Part shown: positions 8,232 through 17,349 of the stretch, one piece after another
How positions within the stretch are numbered: the first letter of the stretch is position 1
How the letters are laid out: each line of letters begins with the position of its first letter
NCBI GenBank assembly: GCA_025056115.1
Contig: JANWVM010000006.1
Location: forward strand, 1-64,000
DNA: 64,000 nucleotides
Reading direction: 5' to 3'
From: Gloeomargarita sp. SKYG116
GTDB taxonomy: Bacteria; Cyanobacteriota; Cyanobacteriia; Gloeomargaritales; Gloeomargaritaceae
Translations under genes and position numbers: made by a program
Notes under the pieces: model-generated
Told to the model about the DNA's origin: nothing
Seen by the model: only the letters and a program-made list of their open reading frames with translations
The model's database searches: none

Positions 8232-10856
8232 ATGCCCCGTTCGCAAGCCCCAGCCACTGCAGTAACCAACGGCCAGCCAACGTTGGTCATTGTGGAATCG
8301 CCCACCAAGGCGCGCACCATCCGTCAATACCTGCCCGCCAACTACCGGGTGGAAGCCTCGATGGGTCATGTGCGGGATTTACCGGAGTCAGCCAGCGAAG
8401 TTCCCCCTGAGTACAAGGGTCAGGACTGGGCTACCCTGGGCGTCAACATCCACCACAACTTTGAACCCCTCTACATCATCCCGGCGGATAAGAAGAAAGT
8501 CGTCAACCAGCTCAAAGCGGCCCTCAAAGACGCCAAAGAACTGATCCTGGCGACTGACGAAGACCGGGAAGGCGAGAGTATCAGTTGGCATTTAACCCAG
8601 GTGCTCCAGCCTCAGGTGCCGGTCAAACGGATGGTGTTTCACGAAATCACTCGCGAGGCCATCCAGGAGGCATTGCAGCACTGCCGGCAGTTGGATGAGG
8701 GCCTCGTGCGGGCGCAGGAAACCCGGCGGATTCTCGACCGGCTGGTGGGTTACACCCTATCGCCGCTGCTGTGGCAGAAGGTGGGGCCAGGGCTATCGGC
8801 GGGACGGGTGCAATCGGTGGCGGTGCGGTTGCTGGTGGAACGGGAACGGCAGCGGCGGGCCTTTCGCGCAGCGACCTACTGGGATGTCAAAGCCCAGCTG
8901 GTGGCCCAGGGGATGCCCTTTGAAGCCCGCTTGGTCAGCCTCAACGGCGAGCGATTAGCCACCGGTCAGGATTTTGACCCCAAAACCGGTCTGCTGTTGC
9001 CGGGACGACAGGTGCGGTGGTTGCGGGAGGCAGAGGCCACGGAGCTGTGCCAACGGCTGCAGGGGGTGACTTGGCGCGTTCAGTCCGTCGAATCCCGGCA
9101 GGTGCAACGCAAACCCGCGCCCCCCTTTACCACGTCCACCCTGCAACAAGAGGCCAACCGGAAACTCCGGCTTTCTGCCCAGGAAACCATGCGCATTGCC
9201 CAAAGCTTGTATGAGCAGGGCTACATCACCTACATGCGTACCGACTCGGTGCATTTGTCCCAGCAAGCCATCAACGCTGCCCGTGCCTGTGTCCAGCAAA
9301 TGTATGGCAAAGAGTACCTCAGCACCCGACCTCGCCAGTACGCCACCCAAACCAAGGGCGCCCAGGAAGCTCACGAGGCGATTCGTCCGGCTGGCAGCAC
9401 CTTTCGGACACCCCAAGAAACCGGTTTAACCGGACGGGAACTGGCCCTGTACGAGTTGATTTGGAAACGCACGGTAGCCACTCAGATGGCGGAAGCCCGG
9501 ATTACCCACTTTACCGTCACCATTCAGGCGGGGGAAGCGGAATTTCGCACCACAGGCAAGCGCATTGATTTCCCTGGCTTTTTCCGGGCCTATGTCGAAG
9601 GTTCTGATGACCCGCAGGCTGCTCTGGAAGACCAGGAAATCAACCTACCGCCTTTGCGGGAGGGCGATATTCCCACCTGTACCCAAGTGGAACCAGTTCG
9701 CCACGAGACCCAACCGCCAGACCGCTACACGGAAGCGTCGCTGGTGAAGACCTTAGAGAGCGAGGGCATTGGCCGTCCTAGCACCTACGCCACGATCATC
9801 AGCACGATCCAAGACCGGGGTTACGTCCGCACCGAAGGCAACGCCCTAGTGCCCACCTTCACGGCCTTTGCCGTCACCGCCCTGTTAGAGCGTTACTTCC
9901 CCCATCTAGTGGACACTGGTTTTACTGCCAAGATGGAGCAAACCCTGGACGAGATTGCCGAAGGACACGTCAATTGGCTGCCCTACCTCCAGGAATTCTA
10001 CCTGGGTGAACAGGGGCTGGCCAGTCAAGTGAAGGCGCAAGCGGAAACGATTGACCCGGCAGCGGCTCGCACGTTGGAACTGGAGGGATTGGGGGACGCC
10101 AAAGTCCACATTAGTACCCGCTACGGCCCTTACGTAGAAATTCCGCAAAACGGCCAGACGATTACAGTTTCCTTGCCCAAGGACTTGACTCCTGGCGACC
10201 TGACCCCCGCCGTCATCGAGGAACTCCTGCGCCAGAAAACCGAGGGCCCTACCAAGCTCGGTCTGCATCCCGAAACGGGTGAACCCATTTATGTCCTCAC
10301 GGGCAGCTACGGTCCCTATGTACAACTGGGCGACGTCACCGAGACCAATAAAAAGCCCAAGCGCGTTTCTCTCCCGAAGGGCATGACGCCAGAGCAGGTG
10401 ACGTTGGCAACCGCCGTGGGATTGTTATCGTTGCCGCGCACCCTTGGTCCCCATCCCGAAGGCGGTACGGTGAAAGCGGGGCTCGGGCGGTTTGGACCCT
10501 ACGTCGTTCACGACCGTGGCAAGGCCGGCCAAGAGTTTCGTTCCCTCAAACCTGAAGACGACGTGCTCACCATCACATTGGAACGAGCCTTGGAGTTGCT
10601 GTCCCAACCCAAAGCGACACGCGGGCGCAGCACCAGCACTCCCATCCGCGACTTGGGGTTGCATCCCGACGACCAGGAACCTGTGCAAGTCTATCAAGGC
10701 CCCTACGGCTACTACATCAAGCACGGCAAGGTGAATGTCGGATTGCCAGAGGGTGTGACCCCTGACAGTCTTACCCTTGACCAGGCACTCCAGTTGTTAG
10801 CCGAACGCCGTCAAACCCCTCGCAAGCGGACCACTAGCCGACGCAAGAAAAGCTGA
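8232..10856 (+). CDS. topA: DNA topoisomerase I
   Basis: TopA relaxes negative supercoils by transient single-strand cleavage. The 874-residue protein starts with a Toprim domain ([18 protein letters not shown]; acidic motif [15 protein letters not shown]). The active-site Tyr lies in [14 protein letters not shown] near residue 335. The C-terminal 250 residues hold three or four repeats of the form [25 protein letters not shown] in place of Cys4 zinc fingers, the arrangement seen in cyanobacteria and actinobacteria. The tail is Arg/Lys-rich. It ends directly against convergent ftsQ with no gap. Confidence 0.97.
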   Translation: MPRSQAPATAVTNGQPTLVIVESPTKARTIRQYLPANYRVEASMGHVRDLPESASEVPPEYKGQDWATLGVNIHHNFEPLYIIPADKKKVVNQLKAALKDAKELILATDEDREGESISWHLTQVLQPQVPVKRMVFHEITREAIQEALQHCRQLDEGLVRAQETRRILDRLVGYTLSPLLWQKVGPGLSAGRVQSVAVRLLVERERQRRAFRAATYWDVKAQLVAQGMPFEARLVSLNGERLATGQDFDPKTGLLLPGRQVRWLREAEATELCQRLQGVTWRVQSVESRQVQRKPAPPFTTSTLQQEANRKLRLSAQETMRIAQSLYEQGYITYMRTDSVHLSQQAINAARACVQQMYGKEYLSTRPRQYATQTKGAQEAHEAIRPAGSTFRTPQETGLTGRELALYELIWKRTVATQMAEARITHFTVTIQAGEAEFRTTGKRIDFPGFFRAYVEGSDDPQAALEDQEINLPPLREGDIPTCTQVEPVRHETQPPDRYTEASLVKTLESEGIGRPSTYATIISTIQDRGYVRTEGNALVPTFTAFAVTALLERYFPHLVDTGFTAKMEQTLDEIAEGHVNWLPYLQEFYLGEQGLASQVKAQAETIDPAAARTLELEGLGDAKVHISTRYGPYVEIPQNGQTITVSLPKDLTPGDLTPAVIEELLRQKTEGPTKLGLHPETGEPIYVLTGSYGPYVQLGDVTETNKKPKRVSLPKGMTPEQVTLATAVGLLSLPRTLGPHPEGGTVKAGLGRFGPYVVHDRGKAGQEFRSLKPEDDVLTITLERALELLSQPKATRGRSTSTPIRDLGLHPDDQEPVQVYQGPYGYYIKHGKVNVGLPEGVTPDSLTLDQALQLLAERRQTPRKRTTSRRKKS

Positions 10857-11651
10857 TCAATTGACGACAGGCCGGCGCAGGGGTTCTGGACGCAGTTCAA
10901 TCAATGGCGCCTGGGGGTCGCTCAGGTCAATGGCAGCAATCCGTTGCAAGGGAACCTGGCGAGGTAAATGGCGCAGGCGGTCTAGGGCAACCAGTTGGGC
11001 GGGCAGTTGTTGCAGATCACTCCCCAGGCGAATCCAACCCAATTCGGTTTGCAGGCGAATATCCCCCGGCTGCTCCCAGTCAATCGCCCTCACCCGTACA
11101 GGGCTGGTTACGATGGCGCGATAAACCTGCGGCCAGAGCGACTTCTGGGTCGGGTGCCAGCCCCGCACGTGCAACGACGGATAACGCTGCAACTGTCGTA
11201 ACACCGGCGCATATTCCGGCCCCAAACGATTGCCTTCCACGTCCAAAAATCCCTGCTGGTCAGGGGGACAGGGAGGTTGACAAACCAGAACTGCTACTGG
11301 CTGGCGCTCCTGCACCCAGATGTCCACCCGCGCGGGAAATGCTTGGCGTCGCACCCGCACCTGGGCAACCACCGGTTGTTGTTGCAAGCGCGCGGTTAAA
11401 ACGGTAGGAGATAACTGCCACAGGGGCTGGGGCTGGTCAAATTGAAGCCACTGCCGCACCCGTGCCTCCGTCAATAGACCATCCGTGTGTATGACCACCT
11501 GTTCAGGGCGCACCACCCACCAACTCGGATGTTGCACCAGCCAAGCCAATCCGGCTGTGGTTCCCACGGTCGCCAGCGTCTGCCAGACTTCTAAGAGCAA
11601 CCGATACCGTTGCTGGCGCCGCATCTGTTGCCGTCGTTGGCGAAAGTCCAT
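10857..11651 (-). CDS. ftsQ: Cell division protein FtsQ/DivIB-like
   Basis: Starting from the ATG before DFRQRRQQMRRQQRYR, the 264-residue product has a basic cytoplasmic tail, one membrane segment (TLATVGTTAGLAWLVQ) and a POTRA-type domain (RPEQVVIHTDGLLTEARVRQWL) followed by an FtsQ beta domain with ERQPVAVLVCQPP. FtsQ links the early and late divisome at the septum. In many cyanobacteria it is next to ftsZ; here the neighbours are topA and a phosphoesterase, so the usual division cluster is broken. The sequence is divergent, as is usual for this family. Confidence 0.82.
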   Translation of the reverse strand: MDFRQRRQQMRRQQRYRLLLEVWQTLATVGTTAGLAWLVQHPSWWVVRPEQVVIHTDGLLTEARVRQWLQFDQPQPLWQLSPTVLTARLQQQPVVAQVRVRRQAFPARVDIWVQERQPVAVLVCQPPCPPDQQGFLDVEGNRLGPEYAPVLRQLQRYPSLHVRGWHPTQKSLWPQVYRAIVTSPVRVRAIDWEQPGDIRLQTELGWIRLGSDLQQLPAQLVALDRLRHLPRQVPLQRIAAIDLSDPQAPLIELRPEPLRRPVVN

Positions 11652-11825
11652 CCTGTTGAGACTGCGCCTTTTCCCCGATCCATCTTGACACCTTCTGTAA
11701 GGAATCTCAAGGCCCCTATAGGACATGGCTGCTCAATTCATTGATGCTGGTTACCGCCTAGGTCACAAGGCAAACCCCCCTCGTTCTCTTCCTGCCCAAC
11801 GAGAGTAGCCAAGCGATAACGAACT

Positions 11826-11870
11826 CTTAAAAATTTCCTTAACGTTTTTGCCGCCGAGATCGGTTAAGAA
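11826..11870 (+). promoter_or_regulatory. Possible promoter or Pho-box-like direct repeat before phosphoesterase
   Basis: Two CTTAA units start at 11826 and 11838, and GTTAAGAATAGG lies about 20 bases further on, about 30 bases before the phosphoesterase start. Cyanobacterial Pho boxes are direct repeats of CTTAACCT-like octamers spaced 11 bases apart. The spacing here is 12 and the second half of each unit is poor. It may simply be an AT-rich promoter. Confidence 0.25.
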
Positions 11871-11895
11871 TAGGTAGGGATACTCAAGGTGGCCA

Positions 11896-12789
11896 ATGCA
11901 CGGGTTACTGACAGGCACGTTGCAGGTCGAACACATCACTGTTGCGATCAGCGACTTACCGGAGACGTTAGCTGGTGTACGGCTTGTGCAACTTTCAGAT
12001 TTTCACTTCGACGGTTTACGATTGAGTCCATCCCTATTGCAGGCAGCCTTGGCGGCGACCCAGGCAGCGCGACCGGATTTGATCGTGCTCACCGGTGATT
12101 ATGTCACTGACGACCCGGAGCCGATTTGGGAACTGGCTGGCCATCTGGGGACATTGCAGGCAACTTACGGCATCTGCGCCGTCTTGGGGAACCACGACAT
12201 TGAATGGCCCCAGGCGCGCACCATTATCACCCAGGCTCTGGCTAGTGTGGGGATCGAAGTGTTGTGGAATCAGGTCAGCTATCCCTTGGGGCCGGGAATT
12301 GCGGTGGTGGGGTTAGCCGATTTCTGGTCGCGAGAATTTCGGCCTGCTCCCTTATTCCAATCCTTGCCGCCCAACGTGCCGCGCCTTGTGTTGTCCCACA
12401 ATCCTGACAGCGCCGAAGTACTCCAGCGGTGGCGAGTGGATTTGCAACTGTCAGGCCATACCCACGGCGGTCAGATTGTGATTCCGGGATGGGGACCCCT
12501 GCCAGCTTACACCCGCACCTGGATGCAACGCATTCCCCCCTGGTTGCGCCGTCGGATTCCCTCGCCCTTGTTCAACCAGAACTGCGACCGCGTCATCCTG
12601 CACTGGGAATGGAGCCAGGGGTTACACCGGGTAGGCGCCAATCAGCTTTACGTCAATCGGGGGTTAGGCACTTACCTGCCAGGGCGATTCTGTTGTCCTC
12701 CCGAAGTCACGGTTATTACCTTAACTCCCGCCAGCCACCATCCTCAGGCCCAGTCCGTTCTCCGCTTGGAGTCGGTGTCGGTTGGATAG
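11896..12789 (+). CDS. Metallophosphoesterase, YkuE-like
   Basis: A 297-residue calcineurin-type phosphoesterase with the full metal-site set: QLSDFHFDG, LTGDYV, LGNHDIEW, LSHNPDS and SGHTHGGQI. The YkuE subgroup is usually membrane-associated and acts on lipid-linked or extracellular phosphoesters, but this copy lacks an obvious N-terminal membrane segment. The ATG gives MHGLLTGTLQVEHI. It is monocistronic, followed by a tRNA gene on the opposite strand. The substrate is unknown. Confidence 0.85.
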   Translation: MHGLLTGTLQVEHITVAISDLPETLAGVRLVQLSDFHFDGLRLSPSLLQAALAATQAARPDLIVLTGDYVTDDPEPIWELAGHLGTLQATYGICAVLGNHDIEWPQARTIITQALASVGIEVLWNQVSYPLGPGIAVVGLADFWSREFRPAPLFQSLPPNVPRLVLSHNPDSAEVLQRWRVDLQLSGHTHGGQIVIPGWGPLPAYTRTWMQRIPPWLRRRIPSPLFNQNCDRVILHWEWSQGLHRVGANQLYVNRGLGTYLPGRFCCPPEVTVITLTPASHHPQAQSVLRLESVSVG

Positions 12790-12827
12790 CTAAAGGACAA
12801 TACAGATGACTCATTTCTCACCAAAAC

Positions 12828-12900
12828 GGGCTTGGAGGGATTCGAACCCCCGACACCTTGATCCGTAGTCAAGTGCTCTGATCCACTGAGCTACAAGCCC
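12828..12900 (-). tRNA. tRNA-Arg(ACG)
   Basis: A 73-base cloverleaf reads on the minus strand from GGGCTTGTAGCTCAGTGG to CAAGCCC. The acceptor stem GGGCTTG/CAAGCCC is perfect, the anticodon stem CTTGA/TCAAG closes the loop CTACGGA (anticodon ACG), and the T-loop GGTTCGAATCC is canonical. The ACG anticodon would be read as inosine after deamination and decode CGN arginine codons. No CCA is encoded. Confidence 0.96.
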
Positions 12901-13056
12901 TGACCGCAGAACATCATTATAGCAGCATCCCGAGGGGGCAGCGCTGGTAACCCAAGGCCGGAAACTTCCACCCCCTGTACGCCGAAGCCTTAATAATCTG
13001 TAACAAGCTAAATGAACAAATTTCTCAATAACTGTGCTATCGTTTAGACGAACTTC

Positions 13057-13077
13057 TATTGAGATTTAATCTCAATA
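13057..13077. promoter_or_regulatory. Perfect 21-bp palindrome, likely Fur box of isiAB
   Basis: TATTGAGATTTAATCTCAATA is a perfect 10-1-10 inverted repeat, with the 9-1-9 core geometry of classical Fur boxes. It lies 76 bases before the isiA start. isiAB is a well-known Fur-repressed, iron-stress operon in cyanobacteria, so Fur binding is a strong inference. The sequence differs from the E. coli GATAATGAT consensus but keeps the A/T-rich outer halves. Confidence 0.75.
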
Positions 13078-13153
13078 AATGGGGTTCAGGATGAACCATC
13101 CTTTTTTCCCAGGTAATTCTGACTTACTGGTTGTTTACGAAGGAGTTCAGGCA

Positions 13154-14182
13154 ATGCAGACCTACGGAGAACCGAATGTGACCTACGGTTGGTGGGCAGG
13201 CAATGCTCGTTTTGCCAACTTGTCCGGGTTATTTATTGCGGCGCATGTAGCCCAAGCGGCATTGATCACGTTTTGGGCGGGAGCCTTTACCTTGTTTGAA
13301 ATTTCTCGCTTCAATCCCGACCAACCCATGGGCGAACAGGGGTTAATTTTGTTACCCCATTTGGCTACGTTGGGGTTAGGCGTTGGTCAAGGTGGGCAGA
13401 TTGTGGATACTTACCCTTACTTTGTGGTTGGGGTCGTGCATTTAATTTCTTCAGCGGTATTTGGAGCAGGCGCTCTATTCCATACCTTCAAAGCACCGGA
13501 GGATTTGAAAATGGCCACTGGTTGGGCCAAACGGTTCCATTTTGAGTGGGATGACCCTAAACAATTAGGCATCATCTTGGGTCATCATTTGTTGTTTTTG
13601 GGCATGGGGGCTTTGCTGTTAGTTGCCAAAGCCTGTTGGTGGGGTGGCTTGTATGATGCGTCCACTCAAACAGTTCGTTTAGTGACCCAACCAACTCTGA
13701 ATCCCCTTGTGATCTACGGTTATCAAACGCACTTCGCCCAATTGGATAATTTGGAGGACTTAGTTGGCGGTCATATTTACGTCGGCCTCATGCTCATTGG
13801 GGGCGGTATCTGGCACATTTTAGTCCCCCCACTAAATTGGGCGCGCCGGGTGCTGCTATTTTCAGGGGAAGCACTTTTGTCCTATGCACTCGGCGGCATT
13901 GCTTTGGCTGGATTTGTAGCGGCCTATTTCTGTGCAGTGAATACCTTTGCCTACCCGCCAGAATTTTATGGTCCGCCACTGCAAGTAAAGTTAGGGATTA
14001 CGCCCTACTTTGCGGACACAGTTAAACTTCCCTATGGTACCTACACATCCCGTGCTTGGTTAGCCAATGCCCACTTTTTCCTAGCTTTTTTCTTCCTGCA
14101 GGGTCACTTGTGGCATGCGCTACGGGCGTTGGGATTTGATTTCCGACGAGTAGAGCGGGCTTTAAGTTCGTTGCAGGTTTAG
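13154..14182 (+). CDS. isiA: Iron-stress chlorophyll-binding protein IsiA (CP43')
   Basis: IsiA forms chlorophyll antenna rings around photosystem I under iron limitation and also dissipates excess energy. The true start is the ATG giving [20 protein letters not shown], with AGGAG 8 bases upstream; the ORF track adds 25 spurious codons. The 342-residue length is exactly that of IsiA, with six membrane spans and chlorophyll-ligand His pairs such as [17 protein letters not shown] and [10 protein letters not shown]. It lacks the large lumenal loop of true CP43. It is followed by isiB after 67 bases and preceded by a Fur-type palindrome. Local G+C is lower than in flanking genes. Confidence 0.97.
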   Translation: MQTYGEPNVTYGWWAGNARFANLSGLFIAAHVAQAALITFWAGAFTLFEISRFNPDQPMGEQGLILLPHLATLGLGVGQGGQIVDTYPYFVVGVVHLISSAVFGAGALFHTFKAPEDLKMATGWAKRFHFEWDDPKQLGIILGHHLLFLGMGALLLVAKACWWGGLYDASTQTVRLVTQPTLNPLVIYGYQTHFAQLDNLEDLVGGHIYVGLMLIGGGIWHILVPPLNWARRVLLFSGEALLSYALGGIALAGFVAAYFCAVNTFAYPPEFYGPPLQVKLGITPYFADTVKLPYGTYTSRAWLANAHFFLAFFFLQGHLWHALRALGFDFRRVERALSSLQV

Positions 14183-14249
14183 AACGTTAACATTCCTACA
14201 CGGCAAGGGAGAGGGGAGAACTTTTTATGGTGTTTTTTGAGGTGATTTC

Positions 14250-14765
14250 ATGGCAAAGATTGGTCTGTTTTACGGTACGCAAACGGGCAACACGCAAAAC
14301 GCCGCAGAGCAAATTCAAAAGGCGCTAGGTGGGCCGTCGGTGGTTGATTTAATTGACATTGCCAATGCTGATGTGGATGATTTTGCCAAGTACGAGTACA
14401 TCATCATTGGTTGTCCCACCTGGAACATTGGTGAGTTGCAAAGCGATTGGCAGGGCTTCTACGATGAAGGACTAGATTCAGTTGATTTTAGCGGTAAAAA
14501 GGTGGCCTATTTTGGTTGCGGTGACCAGGTAGGCTATGCAGACAATTTCCAGGACGCCATTGGCATTTTGGAGGAGATGATTTCATCTCTGGGCGGCAAA
14601 ACAGTGGGTTACTGGCCAATTGAAGGTTACGAATTCAATGCATCAAAAGCACTGCGAGGGGATAAGTTTGTTGGTCTGGCTTTGGATGAGGACAATCAAC
14701 CAGAATTGACAGCCAAACGCATCCAAGCCTGGGCAGAACAATTAAAGCGGGAATTTGGTCTGTAA
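14250..14765 (+). CDS. isiB: Flavodoxin IsiB
   Basis: Flavodoxin replaces ferredoxin as electron carrier from photosystem I when iron is scarce. The 171-residue long-chain type begins MAKIGLFYGTQTGNT, the FMN phosphate loop. The flavin-flanking Trp and aromatic loops GCPTWNIGELQSDW and FGCGDQVGYADNFQDA are intact. It is the second gene of the isiAB operon, and a GC-rich hairpin follows the stop codon. All features are standard. Confidence 0.97.
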   Translation: MAKIGLFYGTQTGNTQNAAEQIQKALGGPSVVDLIDIANADVDDFAKYEYIIIGCPTWNIGELQSDWQGFYDEGLDSVDFSGKKVAYFGCGDQVGYADNFQDAIGILEEMISSLGGKTVGYWPIEGYEFNASKALRGDKFVGLALDEDNQPELTAKRIQAWAEQLKREFGL

Positions 14766-14776
14766 TGGCTTTGTTG

Positions 14777-14808
14777 GGGGGACGGATAAAGCTAGACTTT
14801 GTCCCCCT
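14777..14808 (+). terminator. Probable terminator of isiAB
   Basis: GGGGGAC, a 4-base bulge (GGAT), then AAAG pairs across the loop CTAGA with CTTTGTCCCCC, starting 12 bases after the isiB stop. The following T-tract is weak (TTCT), so termination may be partial. It is placed as expected for the operon end. Confidence 0.55.
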
Positions 14809-14814
14809 TCTAAC

Positions 14815-14905
14815 TAGGCCACTTTAGTTTAGCTGGGAGACAATTGGAAAAGCAACAATGGGACTGCGCCCTGCGACCCAAGGGATGACAACTATAGATA
14901 ACCTA
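14815..14905 (+). repeat. Dispersed intergenic repeat, copy A
   Basis: This copy shares CTAG(G/A)CCACTTTA at its left end and GACTGCGCCCTGCGACC.A.GGATGACAA in its core with the copy near 29.2 kb, over about 90 bases with small gaps. Two shorter copies of the core lie near 55.8 and 56.2 kb, all in the same orientation. It does not look coding. Confidence 0.6.
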
Positions 14906-14916
14906 GCTATATCACT

Positions 14917-15192
14917 ATGCTAACACTACTATGCCCACTCGTCATTTGGTTGATGCTAACGGGATTTCTCACCGCCCTCTGTTTTGCATTTGCTGATGGG
15001 GTGGAATTGCTCCAAAAACTGCATCGTGTTCCCTGTGACCGCTGTTACTACTTTTCGGGAGACCACCGCTTGAAATGTGCAGTACATCCCTGCCGGGCAA
15101 TGACACCAATGGCGGTTGGTTGTCCGGATTTTATTGCAACAACGCCACGCGGGTTCTCTGCGGGTAAACGCCAGGGAGCAGGGTTGGTGTAG
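14917..15192 (+). CDS. Small conserved Cys-rich membrane-anchored protein
   Basis: A 91-residue protein with one N-terminal membrane segment (LVIWLMLTGFLTALCFAF) and a Cys cluster RVPCDRCYYFSGDHRLKCAVHP followed by a later Cys. I recognise it as a type widespread in cyanobacteria, without a known function. The CxxC plus Cys pattern could bind a metal ion or an iron-sulfur centre, but this is inference. It lies 30 bases upstream of fabZ on the same strand and just after repeat copy A. Confidence 0.7.
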   Translation: MLTLLCPLVIWLMLTGFLTALCFAFADGVELLQKLHRVPCDRCYYFSGDHRLKCAVHPCRAMTPMAVGCPDFIATTPRGFSAGKRQGAGLV

Positions 15193-15221
15193 GATCAGAG
15201 GACAAACGCTGAGAGTCGGGA

Positions 15222-15659
15222 ATGGCAGACGTTTTGACGGTTGAGGGGATTCAAAAGTTGCTGCCCCACCGGTACCCGTTTTTGCTGGTGGACCGGATTG
15301 TGGAGTATGTGCCGGGGGAACGAGCGGTGGGGATCAAAAATGTGACGTTCAATGAGCCATTTTTTCAGGGACATTTTCCGGGCCGACCATTGATGCCAGG
15401 GGTTTTGATTGTCGAGGCGATGGCCCAAGTGGGCGGCATCATTGTCATGCAATTGCCGGAAGCCCAGGGACACTTGTCAGTATTCGCCGGAATAGATAAG
15501 GTGCGGTTTCGGCGACAGGTCACCCCTGGGGATCAATTAGTCATCGAGGCCCAATTGCTACGCTTGCGGATGGGGCGTTTTGGTCAGGTGCAGGGACGCG
15601 CCAGGGTTAACGGAGAATTGGTCGCTGAGGGAGATTTATTGTTTTCCTTAGTAGATTGA
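15222..15659 (+). CDS. fabZ: 3-hydroxyacyl-ACP dehydratase FabZ
   Basis: FabZ removes water from 3-hydroxyacyl-ACP in fatty acid elongation. The 145-residue hot-dog-fold protein has [12 protein letters not shown] and the catalytic block [20 protein letters not shown] with the His and Glu of the active site. It is not accompanied by lpxA or lpxC here. The stop codon overlaps the photolyase start (TGATG), so the two are probably translated together. Confidence 0.96.
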   Translation: MADVLTVEGIQKLLPHRYPFLLVDRIVEYVPGERAVGIKNVTFNEPFFQGHFPGRPLMPGVLIVEAMAQVGGIIVMQLPEAQGHLSVFAGIDKVRFRRQVTPGDQLVIEAQLLRLRMGRFGQVQGRARVNGELVAEGDLLFSLVD

Positions 15660-17089
15660 TGGCCGACCTCATCCTTTTTTGGCACCGGCGGGATTTGCGC
15701 ACTGAAGACAGTGTAGGTCTCTATAACGCGCGTTTGCGCACCCCCAAAGTCGTAGGCGTTTTTTGTTTTGACCCGAACATTCTGGGCCGAGACGATATTG
15801 CACCGGTACGGGTGTATTATTTGCGGGAATGCTTGGCCGATCTACAACAACAATACCAGCGCGTGGGGAGTGAATTATTGATTGTGTGGGCTGACCCAAC
15901 AGAGGCGATTCCCCGCTTGGCACAGGCGCTAAATGCCGCATCGGTGTACTGGCATTGGGATGTGGAACCGTACAGTCAACAACGAGATAAACGAGTGATT
16001 CAGGCGCTTGACCAACGCGGCATTGCTCATCAGCAGTTTTGGGATCAACTGTTACATGCACCGGCTGAAATTGTGACGCAAACGGGACAACCCTACACGG
16101 TCTTCACGCCATTTTGGAAAAATTGGTCGCAACAAGTGAAAGCTAAACCCTATCCCCCTCTACAGGACTGTATGGGTCTTACGGCAGATGAACGTCAAAT
16201 TGCTCAGGAAGCTGGCGCGATTCCTTTACCTACTCTGGAACAGTTGGGCTTTTCCTGGTCAGGAACGTTGGATTATCCGATTGGGACAGCCGGAGCGAAA
16301 AGGTTACTCGCAGAATTTGGACGTTCAGCAATTTATGCTTATCAAGAACAGCGTAATTTTCCAGCCGTGGCAGGCACATCTCGTCTCAGCGCTGCGTTAA
16401 AATTGGGAGTCATTGGCATTCGCACCGTCTGGCAATTCACGCAGGATTGTTTGCAGAATTTTCCGGGGAATGAATCAGTGATAACCTGGCAACAAGAACT
16501 GGCTTGGCGGGAGTTTTATCAACATGGCATGTATCACTTTCCCCATTTGGAAACCCATAGCTATCGGTCTAAATTCGACGCATTTCCCTGGGAGAATAAT
16601 GAAAAGTATTTCCAGGCGTGGTGCGCCGGTGAAACGGGCTATCCCATCGTAGATGCGGCTATGCGCCAGTTAAACCAAACAGGTTGGATGCATAATCGCT
16701 GTCGCATGATTGTTGCGAGTTTTTTGACCAAGGATTTGTTAATTGATTGGCGCTGGGGCGAACGGTACTTTATGCAGAAGTTAATCGACGGGGATTTGAG
16801 TGCCAACAATGGCGGCTGGCAGTGGAGTGCATCGGTGGGCATGGACCCCCGTCCCTTGCGTATTTTTAATCCCAATACTCAGGCAGCCAAATTTGACCCG
16901 GATGCTGAATATATTTACACTTGGATACCAGAATTACGCCCTGTCGAAGTTGCGCAAGTCTTAAGCAATCAAATCACGTCTCTAGAGCGACGGTCGCTGG
17001 GTTATCCTGAACCCATTGTTGACCACGCCAAACAACAGCACTTATTTAAGCGCAAGTATCAAGCCCTAGGTGGCAATGCCGAGCGTTAA
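15659..17089 (+). CDS. phr: Deoxyribodipyrimidine photolyase
   Basis: A 476-residue class I CPD photolyase that splits UV-induced pyrimidine dimers using FADH- and blue light. The N-terminal antenna domain begins [14 protein letters not shown], and the C-terminal FAD domain has WQQELAWREFYQH, AWCAGETGYPIVDAAMRQL and NGGWQWSASVGMDPRP, including the electron-transfer Trp residues. Cyanobacterial homologues use 8-HDF as antenna; that is family knowledge. The ATG at 15659 overlaps the fabZ stop, and the upstream TTG is less likely. Confidence 0.95.
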   Translation: MADLILFWHRRDLRTEDSVGLYNARLRTPKVVGVFCFDPNILGRDDIAPVRVYYLRECLADLQQQYQRVGSELLIVWADPTEAIPRLAQALNAASVYWHWDVEPYSQQRDKRVIQALDQRGIAHQQFWDQLLHAPAEIVTQTGQPYTVFTPFWKNWSQQVKAKPYPPLQDCMGLTADERQIAQEAGAIPLPTLEQLGFSWSGTLDYPIGTAGAKRLLAEFGRSAIYAYQEQRNFPAVAGTSRLSAALKLGVIGIRTVWQFTQDCLQNFPGNESVITWQQELAWREFYQHGMYHFPHLETHSYRSKFDAFPWENNEKYFQAWCAGETGYPIVDAAMRQLNQTGWMHNRCRMIVASFLTKDLLIDWRWGERYFMQKLIDGDLSANNGGWQWSASVGMDPRPLRIFNPNTQAAKFDPDAEYIYTWIPELRPVEVAQVLSNQITSLERRSLGYPEPIVDHAKQQHLFKRKYQALGGNAER

Positions 17090-17122
17090 GACTGAACGGT
17101 ATAATAAGGATTCGGCACGCTG

Positions 17123-17207
17123 GGAGAGATGGCCGAGTGGTCGAAGGCGCAGCACTGGAAATGCTGTGTGGGGCAACTCACCGTGGGTTCGAATCCCACT
17201 CTCTCCG
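17123..17207 (+). tRNA. tRNA-Ser(GGA)
   Basis: A class II tRNA of about 85 bases with acceptor GGAGAGA/TCTCTCC, D-arm ATGGCCGAGTGGTCGAAGGC, anticodon stem CAGCA/TGCTG closing CTGGAAA (anticodon GGA), a long variable arm (GTGGGGCAACTCAC) and T-arm GTGGGTTCGAATCCCAC. The long variable arm is diagnostic for serine. The discriminator G is included and no CCA is encoded. Confidence 0.96.
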
Positions 17208-17229
17208 TTGATGCAGTACCTTGTAGTGA

Positions 17230-17303
17230 TGGACACAACTGGACTCGAACCAGTGACCTCCACGATGTCAACGTGGCGCTCTAACCAACTGAGCTATGCG
17301 TCC
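17230..17303 (-). tRNA. tRNA-Val(GAC)
   Basis: On the minus strand GGACGCATAGCTCAGTTGGTTAGAGC leads into the anticodon stem CCACG/CGTGG closing TTGACAT (anticodon GAC), then the T-arm CTGGTTCGAGTCCAG and TGTGTCC plus discriminator A. The acceptor stem has one G-T pair. It is 74 bases and lies convergent to tRNA-Ser with a 22-base gap. Confidence 0.95.
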
Positions 17304-17349
17304 CCGTAGTCTTTTATAGTAACATCGGCGTTGGACCTTGACCAGAGGC

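Noticed and set aside
12934-12965. GGGGCAGCGCTGGTAACCCAAGG as a possible fifth repeat copy
   Set aside because: Similarity to the repeat core is too short to separate from chance.
17066-17309. Short frames across the tRNA-Ser/tRNA-Val pair
   Set aside because: They read through two well-formed tRNA genes and have no independent support.
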